From the NCBI RefSeq assembly GCF_910584465.1, contig NZ_CAJUBK010000035.1, forward strand, positions 1 to 26,554: 26,554 bases of DNA, given 5' to 3'. This DNA comes from an uncultured Oscillibacter sp. GTDB taxonomy: Bacteria > Bacillota > Clostridia > Oscillospirales > Oscillospiraceae. The notes below the pieces were generated by a model that saw nothing but the letters and a program-made list of their open reading frames with translations, searched no databases and was not told the origin of the DNA. Below, piece after piece: positions 1 to 5,589 of this stretch (the stretch's first letter is position 1; each line of letters begins with the position of its first letter). The translations under genes and the position numbers were made by a program.

Positions 1-88
1 TGGCCACGGTGCAGTAGGTGTGGCCGATGTGGAGCTTGTCCGAGGGGTAGTAGATCGGCGTGGTGATATAGAATTTTTTCTTGTCCAT
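1..88 (-). CDS. metG: Methionyl-tRNA synthetase, N-terminus only (cut by window edge)
   Basis: Charges tRNA-Met in the cytoplasm. Only the first 29 codons are inside the window, read leftward. The peptide begins MDKKKFYITTPIYYPSDKLH and continues IGHTYCTVA, which is the class I start of bacterial MetRS: the TTPIYY strand followed by the HIGH-type signature, here HIGH as residues 19-22. The ATG at 88 is preceded by AGGAGAAAG on the minus strand, so the start is firm. A TTGTAT-17-TATAAT promoter lies just upstream (150-178). The body of the gene is outside the window, so completeness cannot be judged. Confidence 0.93.
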   Translation of the reverse strand, partial: MDKKKFYITTPIYYPSDKLHIGHTYCTVA

Positions 89-149
89 GGTCTTTCTCCT
101 TTAAAACGGCGGCCCCGGATGGAAGGGCGCCGGTAGTGACTGATAGTAC

Positions 150-178
150 ATTATACCGAAACTGGAGGGAAAATACAA
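150..178 (-). promoter_or_regulatory. Sigma-A type promoter of metG
   Basis: On the minus strand TTGTAT (178-173) and TATAAT (155-150) are separated by 17 bp. Transcription would begin near 143, leaving a leader of about 55 nt. No T-box is seen in that leader. Confidence 0.65.
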
Positions 179-270
179 GCGCGATCCACAGGATGGGGCC
201 GGGAATTTCGGGCGGTGAAGAAATGGACGGCGCTGTCTCGTGATATGAGCAGATCGAAAGGAGGAGAGCT

Positions 271-1020
271 ATGAGCGCTTTCGCATTGAAGATGACCGCC
301 GCCGTGCTGATGCTCCTGGACCACATCGGCCTGTACTTCGAGGGCGCGCCGGTCTGGCTGCGGTTTTTGGGCCGGGGGGCCTACCCGCTGTTCCTGTTCT
401 GCATGACGGAGAGCTACGCCCACACCCGGAGCCGGAAGCGCTACCTGCTCCGCCTCTACGCCATGAGCCTTTTCATGACGGCCCTGGGGCTGGCGCTGGA
501 CGCCCGCTTCCCGACGGAGGGCGGGTACGGGAACCACAACATCTTCGTGCCGCTGCTGCTGACCGGGCTGCTGATCAGCATCATCGAGCAGTATCCGCGG
601 GACCGGAGGAAGGGGGCGCTCCTCCTGGGGGGCCTGGCGCTCTCCCAGGCCGCCTGCCGGCTGCTCCCCGGTCTCGTGCCGGGGCTCCGGGGCCTCAGCG
701 GCGATGTGCTGACCGGGCTGATCCCGAACCTGGCGGTGAACGAGTTCGGCTTCGAGTTCATCGCCCTGGGGGCAGCGTTCTACTTCTTCCGGGACCGCCG
801 GGACGCGCTGTGCGCCGTGTATCTCATTTTCTGCGTTTACCAGTTCAGCCTGGAAGCATCGCTTTACGGACAGGCGGTGCAGTGGATGATGATCCTGGCC
901 CTGCCGCTGATCCTGCGGTATAACGGGGAGAGGGGCCGGAGCTGGAAGTGGTTCTTCTATGGTTTCTATCCCGCCCATACCTGCCTGCTGTTCCTCCTGG
1001 CGAACGTCTGGCTGGCATGA
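271..1020 (+). CDS. TraX family membrane protein
   Basis: A 249-aa polytopic membrane protein matching the TraX family, named after the F-plasmid pilin N-acetyltransferase. In Firmicutes, TraX homologues are chromosomal and their substrate is unknown. The family hallmark is at the N-terminus: a basic residue, a hydrophobic stretch and the LLDHIG motif (residues about 16-21), then GRGAYPLFLF. About seven or eight hydrophobic segments follow, with an ARG/LYS-rich loop near residues 52-58. AGGAGGAG precedes the ATG at 271. It stands alone, divergent from metG and convergent with the MATE gene. Family assignment is good; an acyltransferase role is only inferred from the family. Confidence 0.85.
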   Translation: MSAFALKMTAAVLMLLDHIGLYFEGAPVWLRFLGRGAYPLFLFCMTESYAHTRSRKRYLLRLYAMSLFMTALGLALDARFPTEGGYGNHNIFVPLLLTGLLISIIEQYPRDRRKGALLLGGLALSQAACRLLPGLVPGLRGLSGDVLTGLIPNLAVNEFGFEFIALGAAFYFFRDRRDALCAVYLIFCVYQFSLEASLYGQAVQWMMILALPLILRYNGERGRSWKWFFYGFYPAHTCLLFLLANVWLA

Positions 1021-1023
1021 AAG

Positions 1024-1049
1024 GGCGCCCGCTCTTCGGAGCGGGCGCC
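1024..1049. terminator. Perfect hairpin between convergent traX-like and MATE genes
   Basis: An 11-bp perfect GC-rich stem (GGCGCCCGCTC / GAGCGGGCGCC) closes on a TTCG tetraloop, four bases after the traX-like stop. No T-run follows on either strand, so termination would rest on stem strength, or the hairpin may protect the mRNA 3' end. Confidence 0.6.
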
Positions 1050-1149
1050 GGGCGGAGCGAGCATTCAGGGGGTCCGGGCCGTTCGCAGGGGCTTAAAAAC
1101 TTCCCGGATGGGAGGTCCCGCCTTGTGCCCGCACGTTTGCCGGGCGGGC

Positions 1150-2526
1150 TCACAGGCCGGGGGCGCCGCCCTCCCCCTCGTCCGCCAGGCTCCCGTGCCG
1201 CTTCCACCGGCCCGAGAGATACCAGCCCACGGACAGCGCCAGGCCCACGGTCCAGCCCACGGCGCAGCCATAATACATATAGTCCGGCCCGAACCGGTCC
1301 GCCAGATAGTACACCGCCGGGACCCGGACCAGGATCAAGGACAAGATCACGTCCACCATGGGGAACACGCTGTCCCCCGCGCCCCGCATCGCGTTGTTCA
1401 GGCAGAACATGACGGCGAACATGACGTAGAAGGGCATGATGCACCGCAGGTACACCGCCCCGGCGTGGACCACCTCCGGCGTGCCGGAGAAGAAGGCCAC
1501 CAGCGGCTCGCTGAAGGGCATCAGCGCCGCCGTCATCAGCACGGCCCAGGCGGCGGACAAAAGCACCGTGATGCGGATGCCCTGCCGGGCCCGGTCCATC
1601 TCCTTCGCGCCGATGTTCTGGCCCACGAAGGAGATGACGGCGCTGGAGAGGCTCTGGATGGGGAGGAAGGCCAGCTGGTCCAGCCGGAAGCCCACGTTGT
1701 ACCCGGCGGTGAACTCCTTGCCGTAGGTGTTGATCTTCCCCATGACCACCATGGCCCCCAGGGCCACCAGGGACATCTGCACTCCCGCCGGGAGGCCGAT
1801 GCCCATGATCTGCCCGAAGAGGGCCCGGTCGAACTTCCGGGGGAGGAGGCGGAGGGAGATCTGCGGATAGCGCAGGCCGATATAGACCACGCCGAAGAGC
1901 CAGGAGGCGGCCTGCGCGATGATGGTCCCCAGGGCCACGCCCAGGACCCCCAGCCCACAGGAGAGGACCAGCACCAGGTCCAGGACGATGTTCATCCCGG
2001 AAGCCACCGCCAGGAACAGCAGGGTGCTCCGGCTGTTCCCCAGGCCCCCCAAGATGCCGGCGTTGAGGTTGTAGCCCACGCTGCCGATCAGGCCGGCGCA
2101 GACCACCATCAGATAGAGGTACGCCTCGTCATAGGCCGCGGCCTCCACCTGGAGCAGGCGGAGGATGGGCCCCACCGCCAGCAGGGCCAGGACCGTCAGG
2201 GGGACGATGGAGAGGAGGAAGGCGGCGTAGATGGTGTCCACCGCGTCCCGGACCCGGTCCATCTTCCCCGCGCCGAAGAACTGGGCGATGACCACGGTGC
2301 CGCCGCTGGAGAGGCCGATGAACAGGGAGGAGAACATGGTCAGCACCGGGAACCCCACGCCCACGGCGGCCAGGGCCCCGTCGCCCACGTAGCGGCCCAC
2401 GACCCAGCTGTCCACCATGTTGTACAGCTGCTGGAGCAGGCTCCCCGCCAACAGGGGCAGGGCAAAATAGAGGATGTGCCCGGCGGGCGGGCCCACCGTC
2501 ATGTCGCGCGTGCCGTTCCGTCCCAT
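1150..2526 (-). CDS. MATE family multidrug/metabolite efflux transporter
   Basis: A 458-aa inner-membrane antiporter of the MATE (NorM/DinF) superfamily, which exports cationic drugs or metabolites using Na+ or H+. The N-terminus shows the family pattern: FALPLLAGSLLQQLYNMVD, then VGRYVGDGALAAVGVGFP and GLSSGGTVVIAQFFGAG. A second internal MatE repeat begins near residue 235 (LPAGVQMSLVALGAMVVMGK), giving the usual 12 membrane segments and normal length. The ATG at 2526 lies 3 bp after the niaR stop and is preceded by GGAGGGGTGA, so the two genes are probably cotranscribed and translationally coupled. Pairing with a nicotinate-responsive repressor suggests, as inference, regulation by niacin status. 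No residue seen fixes the substrate. Confidence 0.93.
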   Translation of the reverse strand: MGRNGTRDMTVGPPAGHILYFALPLLAGSLLQQLYNMVDSWVVGRYVGDGALAAVGVGFPVLTMFSSLFIGLSSGGTVVIAQFFGAGKMDRVRDAVDTIYAAFLLSIVPLTVLALLAVGPILRLLQVEAAAYDEAYLYLMVVCAGLIGSVGYNLNAGILGGLGNSRSTLLFLAVASGMNIVLDLVLVLSCGLGVLGVALGTIIAQAASWLFGVVYIGLRYPQISLRLLPRKFDRALFGQIMGIGLPAGVQMSLVALGAMVVMGKINTYGKEFTAGYNVGFRLDQLAFLPIQSLSSAVISFVGQNIGAKEMDRARQGIRITVLLSAAWAVLMTAALMPFSEPLVAFFSGTPEVVHAGAVYLRCIMPFYVMFAVMFCLNNAMRGAGDSVFPMVDVILSLILVRVPAVYYLADRFGPDYMYYGCAVGWTVGLALSVGWYLSGRWKRHGSLADEGEGGAPGL

Positions 2527-2529
2527 CGC

Positions 2530-3042
2530 TCACCCCTCCAGCAGGACGCCCAGCTCCCGCAGGGCCGCCTGGACCCGCCGGAACGCGGCCTCGTCGGGAC
2601 AGGAGAGGGTGTGGAGGTGGATGCCCCCGGTGAGGTCCGAGAGGGGCCGGGCCTCCTCCGCGCCGCAGCGGAGGAGGAACTGGCCCACGTCATACCGGCT
2701 GGAGAGCTGGAGGGGCCCGGTGAGCTGGCCGTAGACCGGATGCTCCACGATTACGTCCAGCACGGCGCAGCCCTGGTCCACCATGGCACAGAGCTCCGAC
2801 TCCATCCCGGCGGCGTCGTGCCGGCAGGCCACCCGCCGGGTGAGGCCCCGGCCGGCCTTCAGGATGACATAGCCCCTGGGCGTGGCGGAGATGTCCGCCC
2901 CGGCGGCGCGGAGCAGGGCCACGTCCCCCACCACCACCTGGCGGCTGACAGAAAAGCGCTCCGCCAGATACCCGGCGCTGACAGGGCGGCTGGACTGCCG
3001 CAGATGTTCCAAGATGGCCTGCCGCCGTTCTTCGGCCCGCAT
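2530..3042 (-). CDS. niaR: NiaR-type transcriptional repressor (HTH + 3H domain)
   Basis: A 170-aa DNA-binding repressor of NAD-precursor uptake and synthesis genes; NiaR (YrxA) family members bind nicotinic acid. Residues 1-60 form an HTH_11-type winged helix (RRQAILEHL, then SAGYLAERFSVSRQVVVGDV). Residues about 70-170 form the 3H domain named for conserved histidines; visible candidates are CRHDAAGM, VEHPVYGQL and GGIHLHT. An in-frame extension upstream to 3090 is possible, but the ATG at 3042 has AAGGAGGG at good spacing, so I choose it. It is the first gene of a two-gene operon with the MATE transporter. Firmicute NiaR usually controls niaP or nadABC, so its neighbour here is a candidate new target. 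Confidence 0.88.
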   Translation of the reverse strand: MRAEERRQAILEHLRQSSRPVSAGYLAERFSVSRQVVVGDVALLRAAGADISATPRGYVILKAGRGLTRRVACRHDAAGMESELCAMVDQGCAVLDVIVEHPVYGQLTGPLQLSSRYDVGQFLLRCGAEEARPLSDLTGGIHLHTLSCPDEAAFRRVQAALRELGVLLEG

Positions 3043-3080
3043 AGAGGTCCCTCCTTGCTGTGAGATCGGATCTGAAGGGC

Positions 3081-3109
3081 AGTATACCACGATCCGGGGG
3101 AAAAGGGAA
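3081..3109 (-). promoter_or_regulatory. Possible niaR promoter with short inverted repeats
   Basis: On the minus strand TGG precedes TATACT (3086-3081), an extended -10; the -35 (TTCCCT) is poor. GGATCTG at 3067 and 3128 and the inverted CGATCCG near 3090 flank the two divergent start regions and could be operator half-sites. This is inference only. Confidence 0.35.
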
Positions 3110-3120
3110 GGGGCGGCCGT

Positions 3121-3149
3121 TTGACAACGGATCTGTTTTATGGTATCCT
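3121..3149 (+). promoter_or_regulatory. Promoter of the DUF4180 gene
   Basis: TTGACA (3121-3126), a 17-bp spacer and TATCCT (3144-3149). The -35 is perfect. The transcript would start about 45 nt before the ATG at 3201. Confidence 0.65.
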
Positions 3150-3200
3150 TATCGACCGGCTGGGATCTGTACCGCGAGTTTTCTTGAAGGAGGAGATCTT

Positions 3201-3569
3201 ATGAATATCGAATATGTGGACATGGACGGGACGGACATCGCGGTGGTCTCCGGCGAACAGGCGGAGATCGCCGCCCCGCAGGATGCGTTAGACCTGGCGA
3301 TGACCGTGAGATATGAGGCGGGGGCGGAGCGCATCGCCATCGACAAGCGGCTGCTGGGAGAGGACTTCTTCATCCTCAGCACCGGCGTGGCGGGGCAGAT
3401 CCTCCAGAAATTTGTCAATTACCATGTGAAGGCCGCCGTTTTCGGCGACTATTCCCGCTATACCAGCAAGCCCCTCCGGGACTTCATCTATGAGTCCAAC
3501 CAGGGGCGGCATTTCTTTTTCACCGCGACGGAGGCAGAGGCTGTCGAGCGCCTGGCAAAGGCGCGGTGA
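3201..3569 (+). CDS. DUF4180 domain-containing protein
   Basis: A 122-aa cytosolic protein matching DUF4180 along its whole length. The family signature is clear in the second half: STGVAGQILQKFVNYHVKAA, then VFGDYSRYTSKPLRDFIYES, NQGRHFFF and a closing EAVERL. Its biochemical function is not known. Members are often found beside transcriptional regulators, and here the gene is divergent from niaR, though a link is only inference. AAGGAGGAG sits 7 bp before the ATG. An open frame upstream to 3060 has no ribosome site and overlaps the promoter, so it is not used. The transcript should end at the repeat hairpin 3647-3709. Confidence 0.85.
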   Translation: MNIEYVDMDGTDIAVVSGEQAEIAAPQDALDLAMTVRYEAGAERIAIDKRLLGEDFFILSTGVAGQILQKFVNYHVKAAVFGDYSRYTSKPLRDFIYESNQGRHFFFTATEAEAVERLAKAR

Positions 3570-3640
3570 CTCCGGCGCTGCAGATCCCAGTCCAACGGCG
3601 GCCGCTCCGGGGGCGCCTTCGGAGCGGGGCGCGGCGGGAA

Positions 3641-3709
3641 GCGAAGGGATCCCCACCAGAGCGCAGTTTTCGGCGAAGCCGGAAACGGAGCGGCGGTGGG
3701 GATCCTTTT
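3641..3709 (+). terminator. Repeat copy A: long hairpin terminator after DUF4180
   Basis: The arms GGATCCCCACC (3647-3657) and GGTGGGGATCC (3695-3705) enclose an inner hairpin built on CGGCGAAGCCG, followed by TTTT. It is about 80% identical to copy B at 3812-3877, so it is both a terminator and a member of a local repeat pair. The rest of 3570-3883 holds only these copies and GC-rich linker, with no supportable gene. Confidence 0.6.
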
Positions 3710-3811
3710 GCTGCAATGAGCGGTCGAGATCGAAGTTTTCCGACGGAGAGCATGTCCCGCATCCCCCGTCCCCCTCCGCCGCGAGTCCAGCGGAGCGAGT
3801 CGCGGCGGAAA

Positions 3812-3877
3812 GCGAAGAGATCCCCACCAGAGTGCAGTTTTCGCCGCAAGGCGGAAACGGAACGGTGGCGGGGATCT
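3812..3877 (-). repeat. Repeat copy B: hairpin directly 3' of the original tRNA-Arg end
   Basis: This direct repeat of copy A keeps the arms GAGATCCCC / GGGGATCTC and the inner inverted repeat CGCCGCAAGGCG. It starts 7 bp beyond the CCA end of the tRNA-Arg 3' half, so on the minus strand it probably served as that tRNA's terminator before the element inserted. Confidence 0.5.
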
Positions 3878-3883
3878 CTGAGC

Positions 3884-3928
3884 TGGCACCCTTGAGAGGA
3901 TTCGAACCTCCGGCCTACCGCTTAGGAG
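3884..3928 (-). pseudogene. tRNA-Arg(CCT) 3' half, stranded by element insertion (left junction)
   Basis: On the minus strand this runs from the anticodon loop (CTCCTAA) through GCGGT, the variable loop, a T-arm with TTCGAAT, the acceptor strand CAAGGGT, discriminator G and an encoded CCA. The bases 5' of the loop (GCCTTA) cannot pair with GCGGT, so the tRNA is broken here. Its matching 5' half is at 10474-10516: GCCCTTG there pairs with CAAGGGT here, and ACCGC pairs with GCGGT. It has no 5' end or promoter and cannot make a tRNA alone. Confidence 0.88.
3918..3928 (+). repeat. Left attachment core (attL)
   Basis: CCGCTTAGGAG is an 11-bp direct repeat of 10474-10484. On the minus strand it covers the anticodon loop and the 3' side of the anticodon stem of the split tRNA-Arg(CCT). 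Flanking bases differ on both sides, which defines the crossover interval. Confidence 0.8.
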
Positions 3929-3969
3929 TAAGGCGAACAGGTTTTTGACCGCTGTGTGCACCCCCTGCA

Positions 3970-4012
3970 AAAACCCGGCAATCCCTTTTGTCGCAAGGGA
4001 TTGCCGGGTTTT
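3970..4012. terminator. Bidirectional terminator at the left end of the element
   Basis: An 18-bp perfect stem (AAAACCCGGCAATCCCTT and its complement) surrounds a 7-base loop, with A-run and T-run flanks that make it work in both directions. It should end the leftward toxin-antitoxin operon and insulate the element from the host. Confidence 0.85.
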
Positions 4013-4067
4013 GCTTGTTAATTGACCGATTTTATTTTTAGCTGATTTTAGCCGCTGTTGGGCTGTC

Positions 4068-4087
4068 TGTAGGCAGATTTGTAGGTA
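4068..4087 (+). repeat. Left arm-type integrase site candidates
   Basis: TGTAGGCA at 4068-4075 and TGTAGGTA at 4080-4087 are 12 bp apart in the same orientation, about 150 bp inside the left core. The same octamer recurs at the right end (10183-10289), as expected of the arm sites of a tyrosine integrase with an N-terminal arm-binding domain. Confidence 0.55.
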
Positions 4088-4119
4088 AAAACCTGCACAC
4101 TCAACTATCTTTTACATGC

Positions 4120-4605
4120 CTATTCGATAGCTTTAGCAGAGTATTTTTGCGACGGATAAAGCATCATAGGGACTTTCTCGTATAAAATATATCCATCAGT
4201 CAGAGGCTGCGCTGAACACCCAGATAGGTCTAACTGTATATTTCCTAGTATTACTTCACAAGCATAGTGTGTCGTGGGATCACTCTTAGGAGGAATCAGT
4301 GTCATAAGTTTAGCCATAAAATTTGCAGGATGTCTTGGAGCATCCGTCATTATGTAAGAATTTCCTGATTTAAGAACAGAATATTGTCCTTCTTCAATGA
4401 CGGCCTTTCCGGTTTCATGAATAATCAATTGGTCAATCAATATATGCTGATTGTCCCGAGTAACTTGCTTCCTCTGAAGAACATCCGATAAAGATTTTTG
4501 TGATTCCGGGAATAGTGTCAATTCAACAGGCACAATAGTACCATCTTTCAAAGACTTAAATTCACCTGTAAATTCTTTCATCTCGCCTAAGTTCAATAAT
4601 GTCAT
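4120..4605 (-). CDS. Hypothetical protein, third gene of the toxin-antitoxin operon
   Basis: A 161-aa protein that I do not recognise. It has no signal peptide or membrane segment and looks like a soluble alpha/beta protein (VPVELTLFPESQ, HILIDQLIIHETGKAV, YACEVILGNIQLDLSGC). The ATG at 4605 is preceded by GGAGGC and lies 18 bp after the toxin stop, so it is probably the last gene of the antitoxin-toxin transcript, ending at the 3970-4012 terminator. It is AT-richer than the host genes. It could be a third component of the module or unrelated cargo; nothing in the sequence decides. Confidence 0.6.
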   Translation of the reverse strand: MTLLNLGEMKEFTGEFKSLKDGTIVPVELTLFPESQKSLSDVLQRKQVTRDNQHILIDQLIIHETGKAVIEEGQYSVLKSGNSYIMTDAPRHPANFMAKLMTLIPPKSDPTTHYACEVILGNIQLDLSGCSAQPLTDGYILYEKVPMMLYPSQKYSAKAIE

Positions 4606-4623
4606 CTTTTTGCCTCCGATATT

Positions 4624-4968
4624 TTAATTACTAGGTTCCCCATTAGAACTCATTTGTTCTAGTTGTTGGCGCTGATTACGTCTGCCATAGACCACAGCAG
4701 TAACCCAAATGCGTAGATTATCGGTATCAATCCAGAAGTACACAAGGAAATTTTTCACAACCATTTTATGTATGCCCTGGCTGTGCCAAGGTTCTTCCTC
4801 TGTCAGAGGAATCCTAGCGGGCATAAAGGACAAGGATGCCAATTCTTCCTTGATCGTGTCAAGCCAACGTGTCGCATTTTCCGGTGATTGAAGCGTTGCT
4901 GATATATGGTGTACAATTTCCTGCATCTGCTGTAGCGCATATGAAGTTATCTTGACCTCATACTCCAT
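4624..4968 (-). CDS. RelE/ParE-family type II toxin
   Basis: A 114-aa toxin of the RelE/ParE fold; family members cut mRNA at the ribosome or poison gyrase. Visible family features are the N-terminal helix pair (ALQQMQEIVHHISATL), a central MPARIPLTEEEPW, and the C-terminal strands GIHKMVVKNFLVYFWID and VTAVVYGRRNQ. The YGRRNQ ending is ParE-like. The ATG at 4968 has AAGGG upstream. A GTG at 4974 overlapping the antitoxin stop codon is an alternative. Either start keeps tight coupling to the antitoxin just upstream. Gyrase inhibition versus RNase activity cannot be told from sequence. Confidence 0.85.
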   Translation of the reverse strand: MEYEVKITSYALQQMQEIVHHISATLQSPENATRWLDTIKEELASLSFMPARIPLTEEEPWHSQGIHKMVVKNFLVYFWIDTDNLRIWVTAVVYGRRNQRQQLEQMSSNGEPSN

Positions 4969-4970
4969 TT

Positions 4971-5270
4971 TCACACACCCTTATGCAACAGATTGAACGC
5001 TTCATCTAAGGAGTATCCATGTCCAGCTTTGGCCTGTGACAATCCTTCTTCCATCATCGCATTAAAGGTTGCTGTATCCATTTCGTCACGGGCTATGGGG
5101 GCGCTGGGGACGGATAAAGCAAACGGGATGCTTCTTGTCATAATGATTTGTTTGTAGAGCATATTGATGACCGTTGAGGCAGGGACCCCCAGTTTCGCCA
5201 TAATTGCCTCGGCTTGTTCTTTCACGTCAGGCTCCACACGGGCCAAGACATTTGCTGTTTTCGCTGCCAT
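4971..5270 (-). CDS. RelB/DinJ-family antitoxin
   Basis: A 99-aa antitoxin that binds the downstream toxin and normally represses its own promoter. The N-terminal half is a ribbon-helix-helix typical of RelB/DinJ: KTANVLARVEPDVKEQAEAI, then MAKLGVPASTVINMLYKQI and the usual IPFAL. The C-terminal part (ATFNAMMEEGLSQAKAGHGY) would wrap the toxin. I use the ATG at 5270, with AAAGGCGG upstream, rather than the in-frame codon at 5279, which overlaps the ribosome site. It is the first gene of a three-gene leftward operon inside the mobile element. Confidence 0.88.
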   Translation of the reverse strand: MAAKTANVLARVEPDVKEQAEAIMAKLGVPASTVINMLYKQIIMTRSIPFALSVPSAPIARDEMDTATFNAMMEEGLSQAKAGHGYSLDEAFNLLHKGV

Positions 5271-5589
5271 TTGATACACCGCCTTTCGTTCCTATTATAC
5301 CACCATGTATATCAAATAGCAATACAATTCTTCCGCTAGTATGAACGTGCAGCCCTATTAGTGTGTCCTAATATGCCCTTACTAAATGTTGTTTTTAATA
5401 ACATTAATCGCCAAATATCACCACAAACCGCCTTAGCAGGGCAGTTGTCACAACATTTTAATAATAAGCAAAAATTGAGTGAAACGATTAAAATCGTCAC
5501 CACAAGCACATAATAAAATGATTCCCACCTAACAAGATTATAATGCTCGGCATGATTGTGGAGCTAATATCAGTTAGGGGGTTTTCTCT
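5271..5589. other. Divergent intergenic region between antitoxin and chimeric gene
   Basis: This AT-rich region of 319 bp has no gene that I can support. It holds the antitoxin promoter (5294-5322, minus) and a TATAAT at 5539-5544 that could be the -10 of the rightward chimeric gene, without a convincing -35. The start of that gene at 5590 has AGGGGG upstream. Confidence 0.5.
5294..5322 (-). promoter_or_regulatory. Promoter of the toxin-antitoxin operon
   Basis: On the minus strand TTGCTA (5322-5317), a 17-bp spacer and TATAAT (5299-5294), with the start codon 24 bp below the -10. A RelB-type repressor would be expected to bind here. Confidence 0.65.

Noticed and set aside
1108..3063. A 651-codon open frame on the plus strand
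   Set aside because: It is antisense to niaR and the MATE gene, has His/Gln/Gly/Asp-biased nonsense composition, and no ribosome site. GC-rich genes give such shadows.
3641..3877. CRISPR-like repeats
   Set aside because: Only two diverged copies, each a self-complementary hairpin of about 65 bp, with no regular spacers and no cas genes.
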